A stretch of DNA of 7,761 nt from an uncultured Bacteroidota bacterium (GCA_903847655.1 CAINEG010000028.1:1-7761); one strand, 5' to 3'. Shown: positions 1-6,103, numbered from the stretch's first letter. Program-made: numbers and translations. The notes: a model not told the origin generated them from the sequence alone.

Positions 1-85
1 TTACTTTTACGGCGTTGGCTAAAGTGTCAACCCCTTTTTTCATTTTATTTCTCGCTTCTAAGTCGAAAAAAATCATTTTAGACAT
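1..85 (-). CDS. groEL: Chaperonin GroEL (60 kDa), N-terminal fragment cut by window edge
   Basis: This is the beginning of the large chaperonin subunit, which forms the double-ring cytoplasmic folding chamber and hydrolyses ATP. Only 28 codons lie in the window. The peptide starts MSKMIFFDLEARNKMKKGVD and continues to LANAVKV, which matches the GroEL N-terminal pattern (FxxxAR.K...GV..LA.AVKV), in the Bacteroidota style with IFFD near the start. The ATG is at 85-83 and no stop occurs before the edge. The gene lies 48 bp downstream of groES on the same strand, the usual groES-groEL operon order. There is no obvious promoter or terminator in the gap, so it is expected to share the groES transcript. 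Identification rests on the short N-terminus plus context. Confidence 0.93.
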   Translation of the reverse strand, partial: MSKMIFFDLEARNKMKKGVDTLANAVKV

Positions 86-133
86 ATAAACTTATTTTAT
101 TTCGTTAATTAATAGTTCTTCTTACTCTAACAA

Positions 134-415
134 TTATACAATTGCTAAAATATCGCTTTCACGCATGATCAATAAATCTTGACCTTCAATTTGAATTTCT
201 GTTCCAGCATACTTGCCGTATAAAACGGTATCGCCTACTTTAACAATTACAGGTTCGTCCTTTTTACCTGCTCCAGCAGCAACAACAACTCCACGTTGTG
301 GTTTTTCTTTAGCAGTATCAGGGATGATGATTCCTCCAGCTGTTTTTTCTTCTGCAGCGGCAGGCTTAACAATCACTCTGTCATGAAGAGGAGTAATGTT
401 TAATTTCTTAGCCAT
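134..415 (-). CDS. groES: Co-chaperonin GroES (10 kDa)
   Basis: GroES is the heptameric lid of the GroEL folding chamber in the cytoplasm. The 93-residue product has normal family length. The signature region [10 protein letters not shown] lies at residues 9-18, followed by the flexible mobile loop with its hydrophobic GroEL-contacting tripeptide in GGIIIPDTA (27-35). The beta-barrel segments [10 protein letters not shown] (41-50), [17 protein letters not shown] (58-74) and the C-terminal [13 protein letters not shown] are also typical. The ATG at 415-413 gives the standard [13 protein letters not shown] start. It is the first gene of the groESL unit and lies divergent to nusB across a 230-bp control region. 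I found no CIRCE element (TTAGCACTC-N9-GAGTGCTAA) upstream, so HrcA control is not indicated by this sequence. Confidence 0.98.
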   Translation of the reverse strand: MAKKLNITPLHDRVIVKPAAAEEKTAGGIIIPDTAKEKPQRGVVVAAGAGKKDEPVIVKVGDTVLYGKYAGTEIQIEGQDLLIMRESDILAIV

Positions 416-480
416 ACTTTATCGTTTTTAATTTATTAATAAATAGTGTACTTCCATTACATCGATAACCGTGCCACTGC

Positions 481-509
481 AATTTTTACCTATAGAATAG
501 GTCAAATTT
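481..509. promoter_or_regulatory. Near-perfect palindrome upstream of groES (candidate operator or leader hairpin)
   Basis: The core is ACCTAT (488-493), AGA, ATAGGT (497-502). Outside it the symmetry continues with 5 of 7 positions matching (mismatches at 487/503 and 483/507), giving an AT-rich dyad of about 29 bp. It lies 66-94 bp upstream of the groES ATG, between that gene and the putative groES -7 box at 542-549, so it would be transcribed into the groES 5' leader. There is no long T-tract on either strand, so it does not look like a terminator. It could be a protein-binding site or a weak leader hairpin. No known operator consensus is recognised. Confidence 0.4.
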
Positions 510-541
510 TCAGTTTTATTGTTTTTCTAGCGTAAGGGAAG

Positions 542-549
542 CAAATCTA
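542..549 (-). promoter_or_regulatory. Putative Bacteroidota -7 box for groESL
   Basis: The minus strand reads TAGATTTG from 549 to 542, an exact match to the TAnnTTTG -7 consensus of the Bacteroidota primary sigma factor. Transcription would start near 537 and give a groES leader of about 120 nt. I see no convincing TTG/TTTG -33 element about 19-21 bp upstream; that stretch instead carries TTTACCAAT (574-566). The same box occurs in the opposite orientation at 616-623 for nusB. Confidence 0.5.
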
Positions 550-615
550 TGCCTAAAATTGCATGATTGGTAAAGGTTTATGGTAAAAAATGGCAGTTTT
601 TACCAATTATTTAGA

Positions 616-623
616 TAGATTTG
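616..623 (+). promoter_or_regulatory. Putative Bacteroidota -7 box for nusB
   Basis: TAGATTTG matches TAnnTTTG exactly and lies 22 bp before the first nusB ATG. A start site near 629 would give a leader of about 17 nt. No clear -33 TTG is present at the usual distance; TTTTTACCA (597-605) occupies that stretch. Confidence 0.55.
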
Positions 624-645
624 CAGCCGCTTAGCTCTTATACAT

Positions 646-1572
646 ATGATGAACCGAAGAAATATTAGAATCAAAGTAATGCAGGTCTTGTACATGGTAG
701 AAACCCAAAATCAGGGTAGTCCCAATGCATTGCTCCAAAAGGAATTTGACAAAACACGTAATTTGTTCGTTTTCCTAGTTCATCTGCTACACCAAGTAGC
801 CCTGTATGCAGAAGTTGAATCTCAACAAAGATCCTCCAAAAATTTACCAGATCAGGCCGATTTATCGGTGAACATTAAGTTGGCTGGCAATAGTATTGTT
901 TGGCAAACCATTGAATCTGAATCCTTTAAAAAAGCAGTGGAATTGGTCAAGCCTCAACAATGGTTGGAAGGTGATTTGGTCAAAAACCTTTTTAGAAATT
1001 TATCAGAATCCAACCTTTACAATCTTTATATTTTAGAGGAAAGTAGAGACAAGGCAAAAGAAAAAGAAATCCTTAAATATATTTTTGGAACCATGATTTT
1101 AGAATCAGAATCTACCCTAGAATACCTAGATGAACATTTTAGCAATTGGGAAGACGAGGGCGATATGATGGTTGATTTTGTACTGAACTATTTACAAAAA
1201 TCAGGATCTATTGATTTTATGGATTTGGTGGGTGTGGAAAAAATGAAATTTGCCACTGAATTATTGCAAACCGCCATTGATAAAAAAGGGTACACGGAAG
1301 AAGTGATCAAGCCAAAATTAAAAAATTGGGACATGGAGCGTATTGCAGTAATAGACATGATCCTACTGCGTTTGGGTGTTTGTGAATTGATGTATTTTGA
1401 TACCATACCTACCAAGGTAACCATTAATGAATACATTGATTTAGCCAAGGATTATAGTACCGAACAAAGTGGCCATTTTGTAAATGGGATTTTGGACAAT
1501 ATTCACAAAGAATTAGTGGGGGCTGGTAAGATTCAAAAAATAAGTCATAAAGCCACAGCACCTAAAAAATAA
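646..1572 (+). CDS. nusB: Transcription antitermination factor NusB, long Bacteroidota form
   Basis: NusB binds boxA RNA together with NusE (ribosomal protein S10) and supports antitermination of rRNA operons. The protein has 308 residues against about 140 in E. coli. The first family helix is visible at the N-terminus (RRNIRIKVMQVLY, residues 4-16). Then comes a long inserted region of about 150 or more residues, rich in Leu/Glu/Lys. The conserved core occupies roughly 195-290, with KNWDMERIAVIDMILLRLG (226-244), CELMYFDTIPTKVTINEYIDLAK (246-268) and the diagnostic SGHFVNGILDNI (275-286). A basic tail follows. The length and insertion fit NusB of Bacteroidota. Two ATGs are in tandem (646 and 649); the second gives MNRRNIRIK, closer to family starts, and cannot be excluded. 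It is the first gene of a plus-strand run with yajC and coaE. Confidence 0.95.
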   Translation: MMNRRNIRIKVMQVLYMVETQNQGSPNALLQKEFDKTRNLFVFLVHLLHQVALYAEVESQQRSSKNLPDQADLSVNIKLAGNSIVWQTIESESFKKAVELVKPQQWLEGDLVKNLFRNLSESNLYNLYILEESRDKAKEKEILKYIFGTMILESESTLEYLDEHFSNWEDEGDMMVDFVLNYLQKSGSIDFMDLVGVEKMKFATELLQTAIDKKGYTEEVIKPKLKNWDMERIAVIDMILLRLGVCELMYFDTIPTKVTINEYIDLAKDYSTEQSGHFVNGILDNIHKELVGAGKIQKISHKATAPKK

Positions 1573-1586
1573 GTGGCTAAATAACC

Positions 1587-1594
1587 TATCTTTG
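1587..1594 (+). promoter_or_regulatory. Putative -7 box for yajC
   Basis: TATCTTTG matches TAnnTTTG exactly in the 78-bp gap after nusB. Transcription from about 1600 would give a 50-nt AT-rich leader to the yajC ATG. There is no clear -33 element. It suggests yajC can be made independently of nusB read-through. Confidence 0.45.
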
Positions 1595-1650
1595 TAAGAG
1601 CGGTTATTAAACAGTAGAACAATAAAAAACAAACAATTAAATAAATTACA

Positions 1651-1956
1651 ATGACAGAAATTTTATTACAAGCGCCTCAGGGTGGTGGTACTTTTCAATT
1701 GGTAATGTTGGGTGGAATCATCGTGGTATTTTGGTTTTTCATGATTCGTCCACAAGCTAAAAAAGCTAAAGAGCAAAAGAAGTTCATAGATACCATGCAA
1801 AAAGGAGACAAAGTAGTTACCATTGCGGGTATTCATGGCGTAATCAATAAAGTAAACGAAGACAATACCGTTCAATTGGAAGTAAGCCCAGGAAGCTACT
1901 TGAAAATTGAAAGATCTTCGATTAGTTTAGAATGGTCTCTGGCGATCAACAAATAA
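1651..1956 (+). CDS. yajC: Preprotein translocase subunit YajC
   Basis: YajC is a small inner-membrane protein that associates with SecDF and the SecYEG translocon. The product has 101 residues, a usual length. After a short N-terminal segment rich in Gln/Gly comes one membrane helix at about 16-33 (QLVMLGGIIVVFWFFMI), immediately followed by the family signature MIRPQAKKAKEQKKF (31-45). The cytoplasmic domain carries GDKVVTIAGIHGVI (52-65) and the beta-strand region IERSSISLEW (86-95). The ATG at 1651 follows a 78-bp gap after nusB. secD and secF are not adjacent. The nusB-yajC-coaE neighbourhood is familiar from Bacteroidota, although other members often have additional small genes (DUF1573, YbbR) between them that are missing here. 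Confidence 0.95.
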   Translation: MTEILLQAPQGGGTFQLVMLGGIIVVFWFFMIRPQAKKAKEQKKFIDTMQKGDKVVTIAGIHGVINKVNEDNTVQLEVSPGSYLKIERSSISLEWSLAINK

Positions 1957-1979
1957 AACATTTGTTTAAATAAAATTAG

Positions 1980-2014
1980 AATCCGAAATTGAGGGAACTC
2001 ATTTCGGATTTTTT
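1980..2014 (+). terminator. Strong hairpin with T-tract after yajC, abutting coaE
   Basis: The arms AATCCGAAAT (1980-1989) and ATTTCGGATT (2001-2010) are perfectly complementary. With one bulged T (1990) the stem continues through GAG/CTC to a GGAA loop (1994-1997), which is a GNRA-type tetraloop. That makes 13 base pairs. A T-run (2009-2014) follows directly. This is a classic intrinsic terminator for yajC. It ends 8 bases before the coaE ATG at 2023, so it occupies the coaE leader. An AT-rich run on the other side could give weak function in reverse. Confidence 0.88.
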
Positions 2015-2022
2015 ATTGAATT

Positions 2023-2622
2023 ATGGTAGCACTCATCGGATTAACAGGAGGTATTGGGGCGGGAAAAACAACCGTTGCAGATGTTTTTAAAACATTAGGT
2101 ATTCCTGTATTCAATGCAGATGAAGCGGCTAAGGAGTTGATGCAAAATAGCTTGGTCATCAAAGAGCAATTAATCAACACATTTGGCAAGCAAGTATATG
2201 CAGCCAATGGAATTTTAGATAAAACCTATTTGGCAGGAATAGTTTTTAAAGATAAATACCAATTAGAACTGTTGAATGCCATTGTGCATCCAGTGACCAT
2301 CCAAGCAGCGAAGGATTGGGCAAGTAATCAAATAGCACCTTATGTGATTAAAGAAGCGGCCTTGATTTTTGAATCCGCTGCAGCAGATGGATTGACTGCA
2401 GTGATTGGTGTTTCCGCGCCTTTAAACTTACGCATACAAAGAGTGATGCTGCGAGATGCCTGCACTAAACAAGAAGTAGAACAAAGAATGCGAAATCAGA
2501 TCAGTGATTCGATTAAATTGAAATTATGTGATTGGGTAATACAAAACAATGATCAGGATTTAGTCTTGCCTCAAGTATTAAAAGTGCATGAAGCCATTTT
2601 AGCCAAGTTGACTTTTATTTAA
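2023..2622 (+). CDS. coaE: Dephospho-CoA kinase CoaE
   Basis: CoaE phosphorylates the 3'-OH of the ribose of dephospho-CoA with ATP, the last step of coenzyme A synthesis, in the cytoplasm. The 199-residue product has normal family length. The Walker A loop is GGIGAGKT (residues 9-16), placed right at the N-terminus as in all CoaE, which fixes the ATG at 2023. The substrate-site motif usually written DAD is NADEAAKEL (31-39), with the second Asp (D33) kept and the first replaced by Asn. Further family marks are IVHPVT, the AALIFES strand, the lid region RVMLRDACTKQEVEQRMRNQ and the terminal DWVIQNN. The leader is occupied by a terminator-like hairpin. The 3' end overlaps the convergent methyltransferase gene by 8 bp. 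Confidence 0.97.
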   Translation: MVALIGLTGGIGAGKTTVADVFKTLGIPVFNADEAAKELMQNSLVIKEQLINTFGKQVYAANGILDKTYLAGIVFKDKYQLELLNAIVHPVTIQAAKDWASNQIAPYVIKEAALIFESAAADGLTAVIGVSAPLNLRIQRVMLRDACTKQEVEQRMRNQISDSIKLKLCDWVIQNNDQDLVLPQVLKVHEAILAKLTFI

Positions 2623-3568
2623 TTATCTTATAACACCAGCGTTTTAATCTTCCTTCAAAATCAAATGGGGTAGTGGCTTTCGTAATATCCTTAATTTGTG
2701 TTGAATGTATTTTATCTGTTTCTAAAATAAATTTAGAGTAGTTGGTGCTAAAATATAAAATACCTCCAGTTTTCATCGCTCTTAAAACATCGTTGATTAA
2801 TTCTACATGATCTAATTGAATGTCTAAGACCGATTTCATTCTCTTGCTGTTGCTAAAAGTGGGTGGATCCATCACCACCAAATCGTATTTATTGCTAGGT
2901 AAGGTTTTTAAATATTGTTTTACATCAGCATGTACAAATTGATAGGTGACAATATTTATTAATTTGTTGAGGGCAAAATTTTCCTCACTCCAACTTAAAT
3001 AAGTTTTTGATAAATCTACTGAGGTCACATTTTTTGCGCCCGCCGCAGCAGCATAGACCGAGAAGGAACTAGTGTAAGAAAATAAATTTAAAAACTCGGT
3101 ATCCTTGGCCTCGGCTTGCACCATTTGACGTGTGATGCGATGGTCTAAAAACAAGCCAGTATCTAAATAGTCGGTCAGGTTCACTAAAAATTTTAAACCA
3201 TTTTCTTGTACCGTAATTATTTTAGCTTCAGGAACCGCCTCGTCTTTTTCATATTGTTCTTCCTTGTGGTCCATTCTTTTCCGCACCCTTAAATACATGT
3301 TTTCAATAGAGATGCCTGTAATGTTGGTAATAATGGTTTTGGTATCGGAAAGCCAAATGGCATGGTCTTCTTCACTTAAAGCATGTCTTCGATTGTATTC
3401 GGCAATGTAGATATAGTTCTCATAAATTTCAACACAGATAGGGTATTCGGGCAAATCATGGTCATACAAACGCCAACAACTTATATTTTGTCGCTTGGCT
3501 TGTTTAATTCGGTGCTTATAGTTTTTAAGCAACCTGTTTTCAAACATTTGTAATTTCTCAGGTGTCAC
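2615..3568 (-). CDS. rlmK: Stand-alone RlmK-type 23S rRNA (guanine-N7) methyltransferase
   Basis: This is a class I SAM-dependent RNA methyltransferase. It aligns by eye along its full 317 residues with the C-terminal (RlmK) half of E. coli RlmKL, the part that makes m7G2069 in 23S rRNA. Shared stretches are MFENRLLKN (8-16), CWRLYDHDLPEY (31-42), NLTDYLDTGLFLDHRITRQM (130-149), the SAM loop FLNLFSYTSS (159-168), acidic VDLS (184-187) and the catalytic-region MDPPTFSNSKRM (233-244). The N-terminal THUMP and RlmL (m2G2445) domains are absent. The start is GTG (3568-3566), overlapping the upstream aminotransferase stop by one base (TAGTG), which implies translational coupling. ATG codon 8 (3547-3545) is an alternative start. 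Related RlmI-type m5C enzymes share the fold but lack this N-terminal similarity. Confidence 0.85.
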   Translation of the reverse strand: MTPEKLQMFENRLLKNYKHRIKQAKRQNISCWRLYDHDLPEYPICVEIYENYIYIAEYNRRHALSEEDHAIWLSDTKTIITNITGISIENMYLRVRKRMDHKEEQYEKDEAVPEAKIITVQENGLKFLVNLTDYLDTGLFLDHRITRQMVQAEAKDTEFLNLFSYTSSFSVYAAAAGAKNVTSVDLSKTYLSWSEENFALNKLINIVTYQFVHADVKQYLKTLPSNKYDLVVMDPPTFSNSKRMKSVLDIQLDHVELINDVLRAMKTGGILYFSTNYSKFILETDKIHSTQIKDITKATTPFDFEGRLKRWCYKIIK

Positions 3569-4758
3569 TATTTTAATTTAGCCAAGGCTACTTTAATTCT
3601 GGCCCAAGCTTTTTCTATATTAGCCATATTGTTCGCAAAAGAAAAACGAACACAGTTAGGTTCTCCAAAAGCATCACCCATTACGGAGGATACATTGGCT
3701 TCGTTTAAAATATACATGCTAAAATCGGGCGCATTAGTAATGGTGGTAGTGCCATCTGACTTGCCATAATAGGCGCTAACATCTGGGAATACATAAAATG
3801 CACCTTGTGGCGCAAAACATTTGAAGCCAGGAAGATCATTCACTAGGGCCAAAGTTTTTTCACGACGACGTGTAAATTCTTCGGTCATTTCAATGGATGG
3901 TTTTAAATCACCAATTAAAGCAGTCACCGCCGCTTTTTGCGTAATACTACAAGTGCCAGAAGTAAATTGTCCTTGTAATTTTTCCATGGCCTTAGCTAAT
4001 TCAACATTGGAGGCAGTGTATCCTAAACGCCAGCCAGTCATGGCAAAACCTTTACTTAAACCATTGATGACAATTACTTGGTCTTTGATTTCGGCAAATT
4101 GGGCAATGCTTTCATGCTTGCCTATGAAATTGATGTATTCGTAAATCTCATCTGATAAAATGGTAATGCCAGGATATTTTTTAAACAGATTGGCTAAGGC
4201 TGCTAATTCCTCTTTGCTGTACACAGCCCCAGAAGGGTTACAAGGGGAAGAGAACATGAAAACTTTTGTTCTTGGTGTAATGGCTGCTTCCACTTGGGCA
4301 GGGCTTACTTTAAAGCCATCTGCAACGGTGCTTCTAATTTCTACTACTTTACCTCTTGCAATTTTTACTAATTCAGAATAAGTGACCCAATATGGGGTAG
4401 GAATGATGACTTCATCTCCATCATCCACCAAGGCTATAATAGCATTGGCCAAACTTTGCTTGGCTCCGGTAGAGGTAACAATATGTTCTGGTTTGTAATC
4501 TAAATTATTGTCGCGTTTTAATTTACTGCAAACAGCTTCTCTTAAATCTGCAAAACCTGCCACTGGGGTATAGTGACTCCAGTTGTCGTTGATGGCTTTA
4601 ATGGCTGCATCTTTAATATGTTGTGGGGTATCAAAGTCGGGTTCGCCCAAACTTAAGTCAATAACGTCTTTGCCTTGTGCTCTTAGTTCACGGCCTAATT
4701 TGGCCATTTTCAAAGTTTCTGGCTCACTAAATCTGTTTAATAAAGAAGATAAAATCAT
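3568..4758 (-). CDS. aspC: PLP-dependent class I aminotransferase, probably aspartate aminotransferase
   Basis: This cytoplasmic enzyme should transfer amino groups between an amino acid (probably aspartate) and 2-oxoglutarate. The 396-residue length is typical. Visible landmarks: LSLGEPDFDTP (35-45), STGAKQSL (96-103), PTPYWVTY (120-127, aromatic residue stacking on PLP), SSPCNPSG (170-177), LSDEIYEYI (201-209, with D203 for the PLP ring nitrogen and Y206), and the PLP lysine K236 in LSKGFAMTGWRLGY. R371 in CVRFSFA matches the substrate alpha-carboxylate arginine. The pattern resembles the Thermus/Bacillus (I-gamma) aspartate aminotransferases, some of which also use prephenate, so exact substrate range is inferred. 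The ATG at 4758-4756 gives a usual N-terminus. It is the first gene of a two-gene unit, its stop codon overlapping the methyltransferase GTG. Confidence 0.9.
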   Translation of the reverse strand: MILSSLLNRFSEPETLKMAKLGRELRAQGKDVIDLSLGEPDFDTPQHIKDAAIKAINDNWSHYTPVAGFADLREAVCSKLKRDNNLDYKPEHIVTSTGAKQSLANAIIALVDDGDEVIIPTPYWVTYSELVKIARGKVVEIRSTVADGFKVSPAQVEAAITPRTKVFMFSSPCNPSGAVYSKEELAALANLFKKYPGITILSDEIYEYINFIGKHESIAQFAEIKDQVIVINGLSKGFAMTGWRLGYTASNVELAKAMEKLQGQFTSGTCSITQKAAVTALIGDLKPSIEMTEEFTRRREKTLALVNDLPGFKCFAPQGAFYVFPDVSAYYGKSDGTTTITNAPDFSMYILNEANVSSVMGDAFGEPNCVRFSFANNMANIEKAWARIKVALAKLK

Positions 4759-4779
4759 GATTGCTTATTTGAGTCACAA

Positions 4780-4800
4780 AATTCGCAAATAATTCGCAAA
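4780..4800. repeat. Short tandem repeat AATTCGCAAA x2 upstream of the aminotransferase
   Basis: AATTCGCAAA occurs at 4780-4789 and again at 4791-4800, one turn of the helix apart (11 bp), 22-42 bp before the aminotransferase ATG. On the minus strand each copy reads TTTGCGAATT. The only promoter-like box here is GAATTTTG (4784-4777), which differs from TAnnTTTG at its first base. The repeat could be a regulator site or chance in AT-rich DNA. The rest of the 97-bp gap (4759-4855) shows no hairpin or terminator. Confidence 0.35.
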
Positions 4801-4855
4801 CAGCCGTAAGTTTTAGGCAGAGATATGGTTTAAATTATTCCCTATTTGTTAATAT

Positions 4856-6100
4856 CTATTGTGCAATACCAAGAATGGGGTCAAATTGGGGCAGGAATTC
4901 TTTTTTTCGCTTTAGTTCGTAATTATAGATGAGCTGGCCAAGGTTTTTCATGAAGGGATAGCCTACTTTGTCATAATCGTAATAGCTGTTGTTTTGGATG
5001 CCATCACTATTGCAATAGATGACGGCACTCAACATAAATTCAACTTTTTGCACAGGGTCAATAATGTAGGCGATGTCCAATAAAAATCCATAGGCATCAC
5101 CCACTTTATTATAAATAACAATATTTTTTGGCATAGGACCTTTTTCACTGCCAGTCATTAAAAATTTACAATAGGAAGGCCAATAACTGGCTGTATCGTA
5201 GGTGGGATAGCTAGACTCGTTGGGTAGGGTATGCATCCACTTTAATAAAAATTTTCTGTCCTCATAGCTAAGGTCAAACCTTTGCTTGGGGGGAGTTTGA
5301 TCAAAAAATACCACCGATCTTAATATATGGGTAAGGTCATTTAAATAAATTCTGTTTTTTACAGAAAAATTGAGTGGACCATTGATGATAGAATCTTCCC
5401 TGTCATTGTAATGAGCCTTGCCTAAAAAAACATTGTAATAGGGCAGACTGTCTTTATTGAATGTTGCGGGTTGATGATAAATTATTTTTCCTTGAGCATT
5501 GTAAAAACTTAATGCCTGGGTAGACCTGTTTTCCATTGGGCTGCGTCCAATGTTCAATCTATTTCTAATGTAGACATCTTTATAACCCTTGCTTGCCAAT
5601 TGTGCATGAATGGTATGTGGTGTAAGAAATTCATACAATCTATTGGCGGCGCTATTTTCGCTCACTAAAAAAATTTCTTTGATGGCTTGTTCAATGTTTT
5701 GGGTACCACTACTGTCCAAAAAATTATTGTAGATGGTTTCTTGTCGAGCATCCACACTGTCATAGGTAATTAAAGTAGATTTAGTAAGCCCTTTAATTTT
5801 TAATTGATTTATTTTTTCCAATGCTAAAAAAGCCATGGGCATTTTTACGGTGCTGGCTGGATAAAAATATTCTTTAGGATTTAATCGGTAGTTATATTCT
5901 TTAAAATGGGGGACATTGTTTTTATCTCTATTGATTTGCGTATATAAAACTTGAACACGGTATTGATCTGGATTGGATAAGATGGCACCAAACTGTTCGG
6001 GCTTTGCTTGCATCAGTTCCTGCAATAAATTAGCGCCTGCCTGTGCCTTGGCAGAAAATATACATAAAAATAGGAAGGCAAATAGGACGCTAGCTTTCAT
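4856..6100 (-). CDS. Secreted class A beta-lactamase-like serine hydrolase
   Basis: The 414-residue protein starts with a Sec signal peptide (MKASVLFAFLFLCIFSAKAQA, likely cut after AKA or AQA) and has no clear lipobox, so it is probably periplasmic. The mature part belongs to the penicillin-recognising serine hydrolase fold: nucleophile motif STVK at residues 83-86, SEN at 147-149 in the place of the class A SDN, and KVG at 332-334 in the place of KTG, in the segment IYNKVGDAYGFLLD. I could not find a convincing omega-loop ExxLN. Substrate is unknown; a peptidoglycan-related or other peptidase/esterase is as likely as a beta-lactamase. I chose ATG 6100-6098; an in-frame TTG six bases upstream (6106) lies inside a TAnnTTTG box and is less likely. 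It follows mqnE by 27 bp. Confidence 0.82.
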   Translation of the reverse strand: MKASVLFAFLFLCIFSAKAQAGANLLQELMQAKPEQFGAILSNPDQYRVQVLYTQINRDKNNVPHFKEYNYRLNPKEYFYPASTVKMPMAFLALEKINQLKIKGLTKSTLITYDSVDARQETIYNNFLDSSGTQNIEQAIKEIFLVSENSAANRLYEFLTPHTIHAQLASKGYKDVYIRNRLNIGRSPMENRSTQALSFYNAQGKIIYHQPATFNKDSLPYYNVFLGKAHYNDREDSIINGPLNFSVKNRIYLNDLTHILRSVVFFDQTPPKQRFDLSYEDRKFLLKWMHTLPNESSYPTYDTASYWPSYCKFLMTGSEKGPMPKNIVIYNKVGDAYGFLLDIAYIIDPVQKVEFMLSAVIYCNSDGIQNNSYYDYDKVGYPFMKNLGQLIYNYELKRKKEFLPQFDPILGIAQ

Positions 6101-6103
6101 ACT

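Larger units (their letters stand above)
541..624. repeat. Imperfect inverted repeat spanning the groES/nusB divergent promoters
   Basis: Two pairs of perfect 9-bp arms are nested. The outer pair is GCAAATCTA (541-549) and TAGATTTGC (616-624). The inner pair is ATTGGTAAA (566-574) and TTTACCAAT (599-607). A third arm, TGGTAAAAA (581-589), pairs with TTTTTACCA (597-605), so the right inner arm can pair with either of two TGGTAAA copies. Spacing between inner and outer arms is 16 bp on the left and 8 bp on the right, so the whole is not a simple palindrome. The outer arms contain the two divergent -7 boxes. The layout suggests either duplicated promoter DNA or binding sites shared by groESL and nusB. 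Confidence 0.6.

Noticed and set aside
481..509. RNA thermometer in the groES leader
   Set aside because: The hairpin core is only six base pairs and lies more than 60 nt from the start codon, so it cannot mask the initiation site.
416..645. CIRCE operator for HrcA upstream of groES
   Set aside because: Neither TTAGCACTC nor GAGTGCTAA is present on either strand in the gap.
1188..1448. 86-codon open frame on the minus strand inside nusB
   Set aside because: It lies opposite the conserved NusB core; the translated product has no recognisable motif and no promoter box, so it is a shadow of the real gene.
3821..4381. Two plus-strand open frames (107 and 73 codons) opposite the aminotransferase
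   Set aside because: Both are antisense to well-conserved aminotransferase motifs and have no family-like content.
4856..6100. Acquired antibiotic-resistance beta-lactamase
   Set aside because: SEN and KVG replace SDN and KTG, no clear Glu166 region is seen, base composition matches the neighbours, and there is no mobile element nearby.
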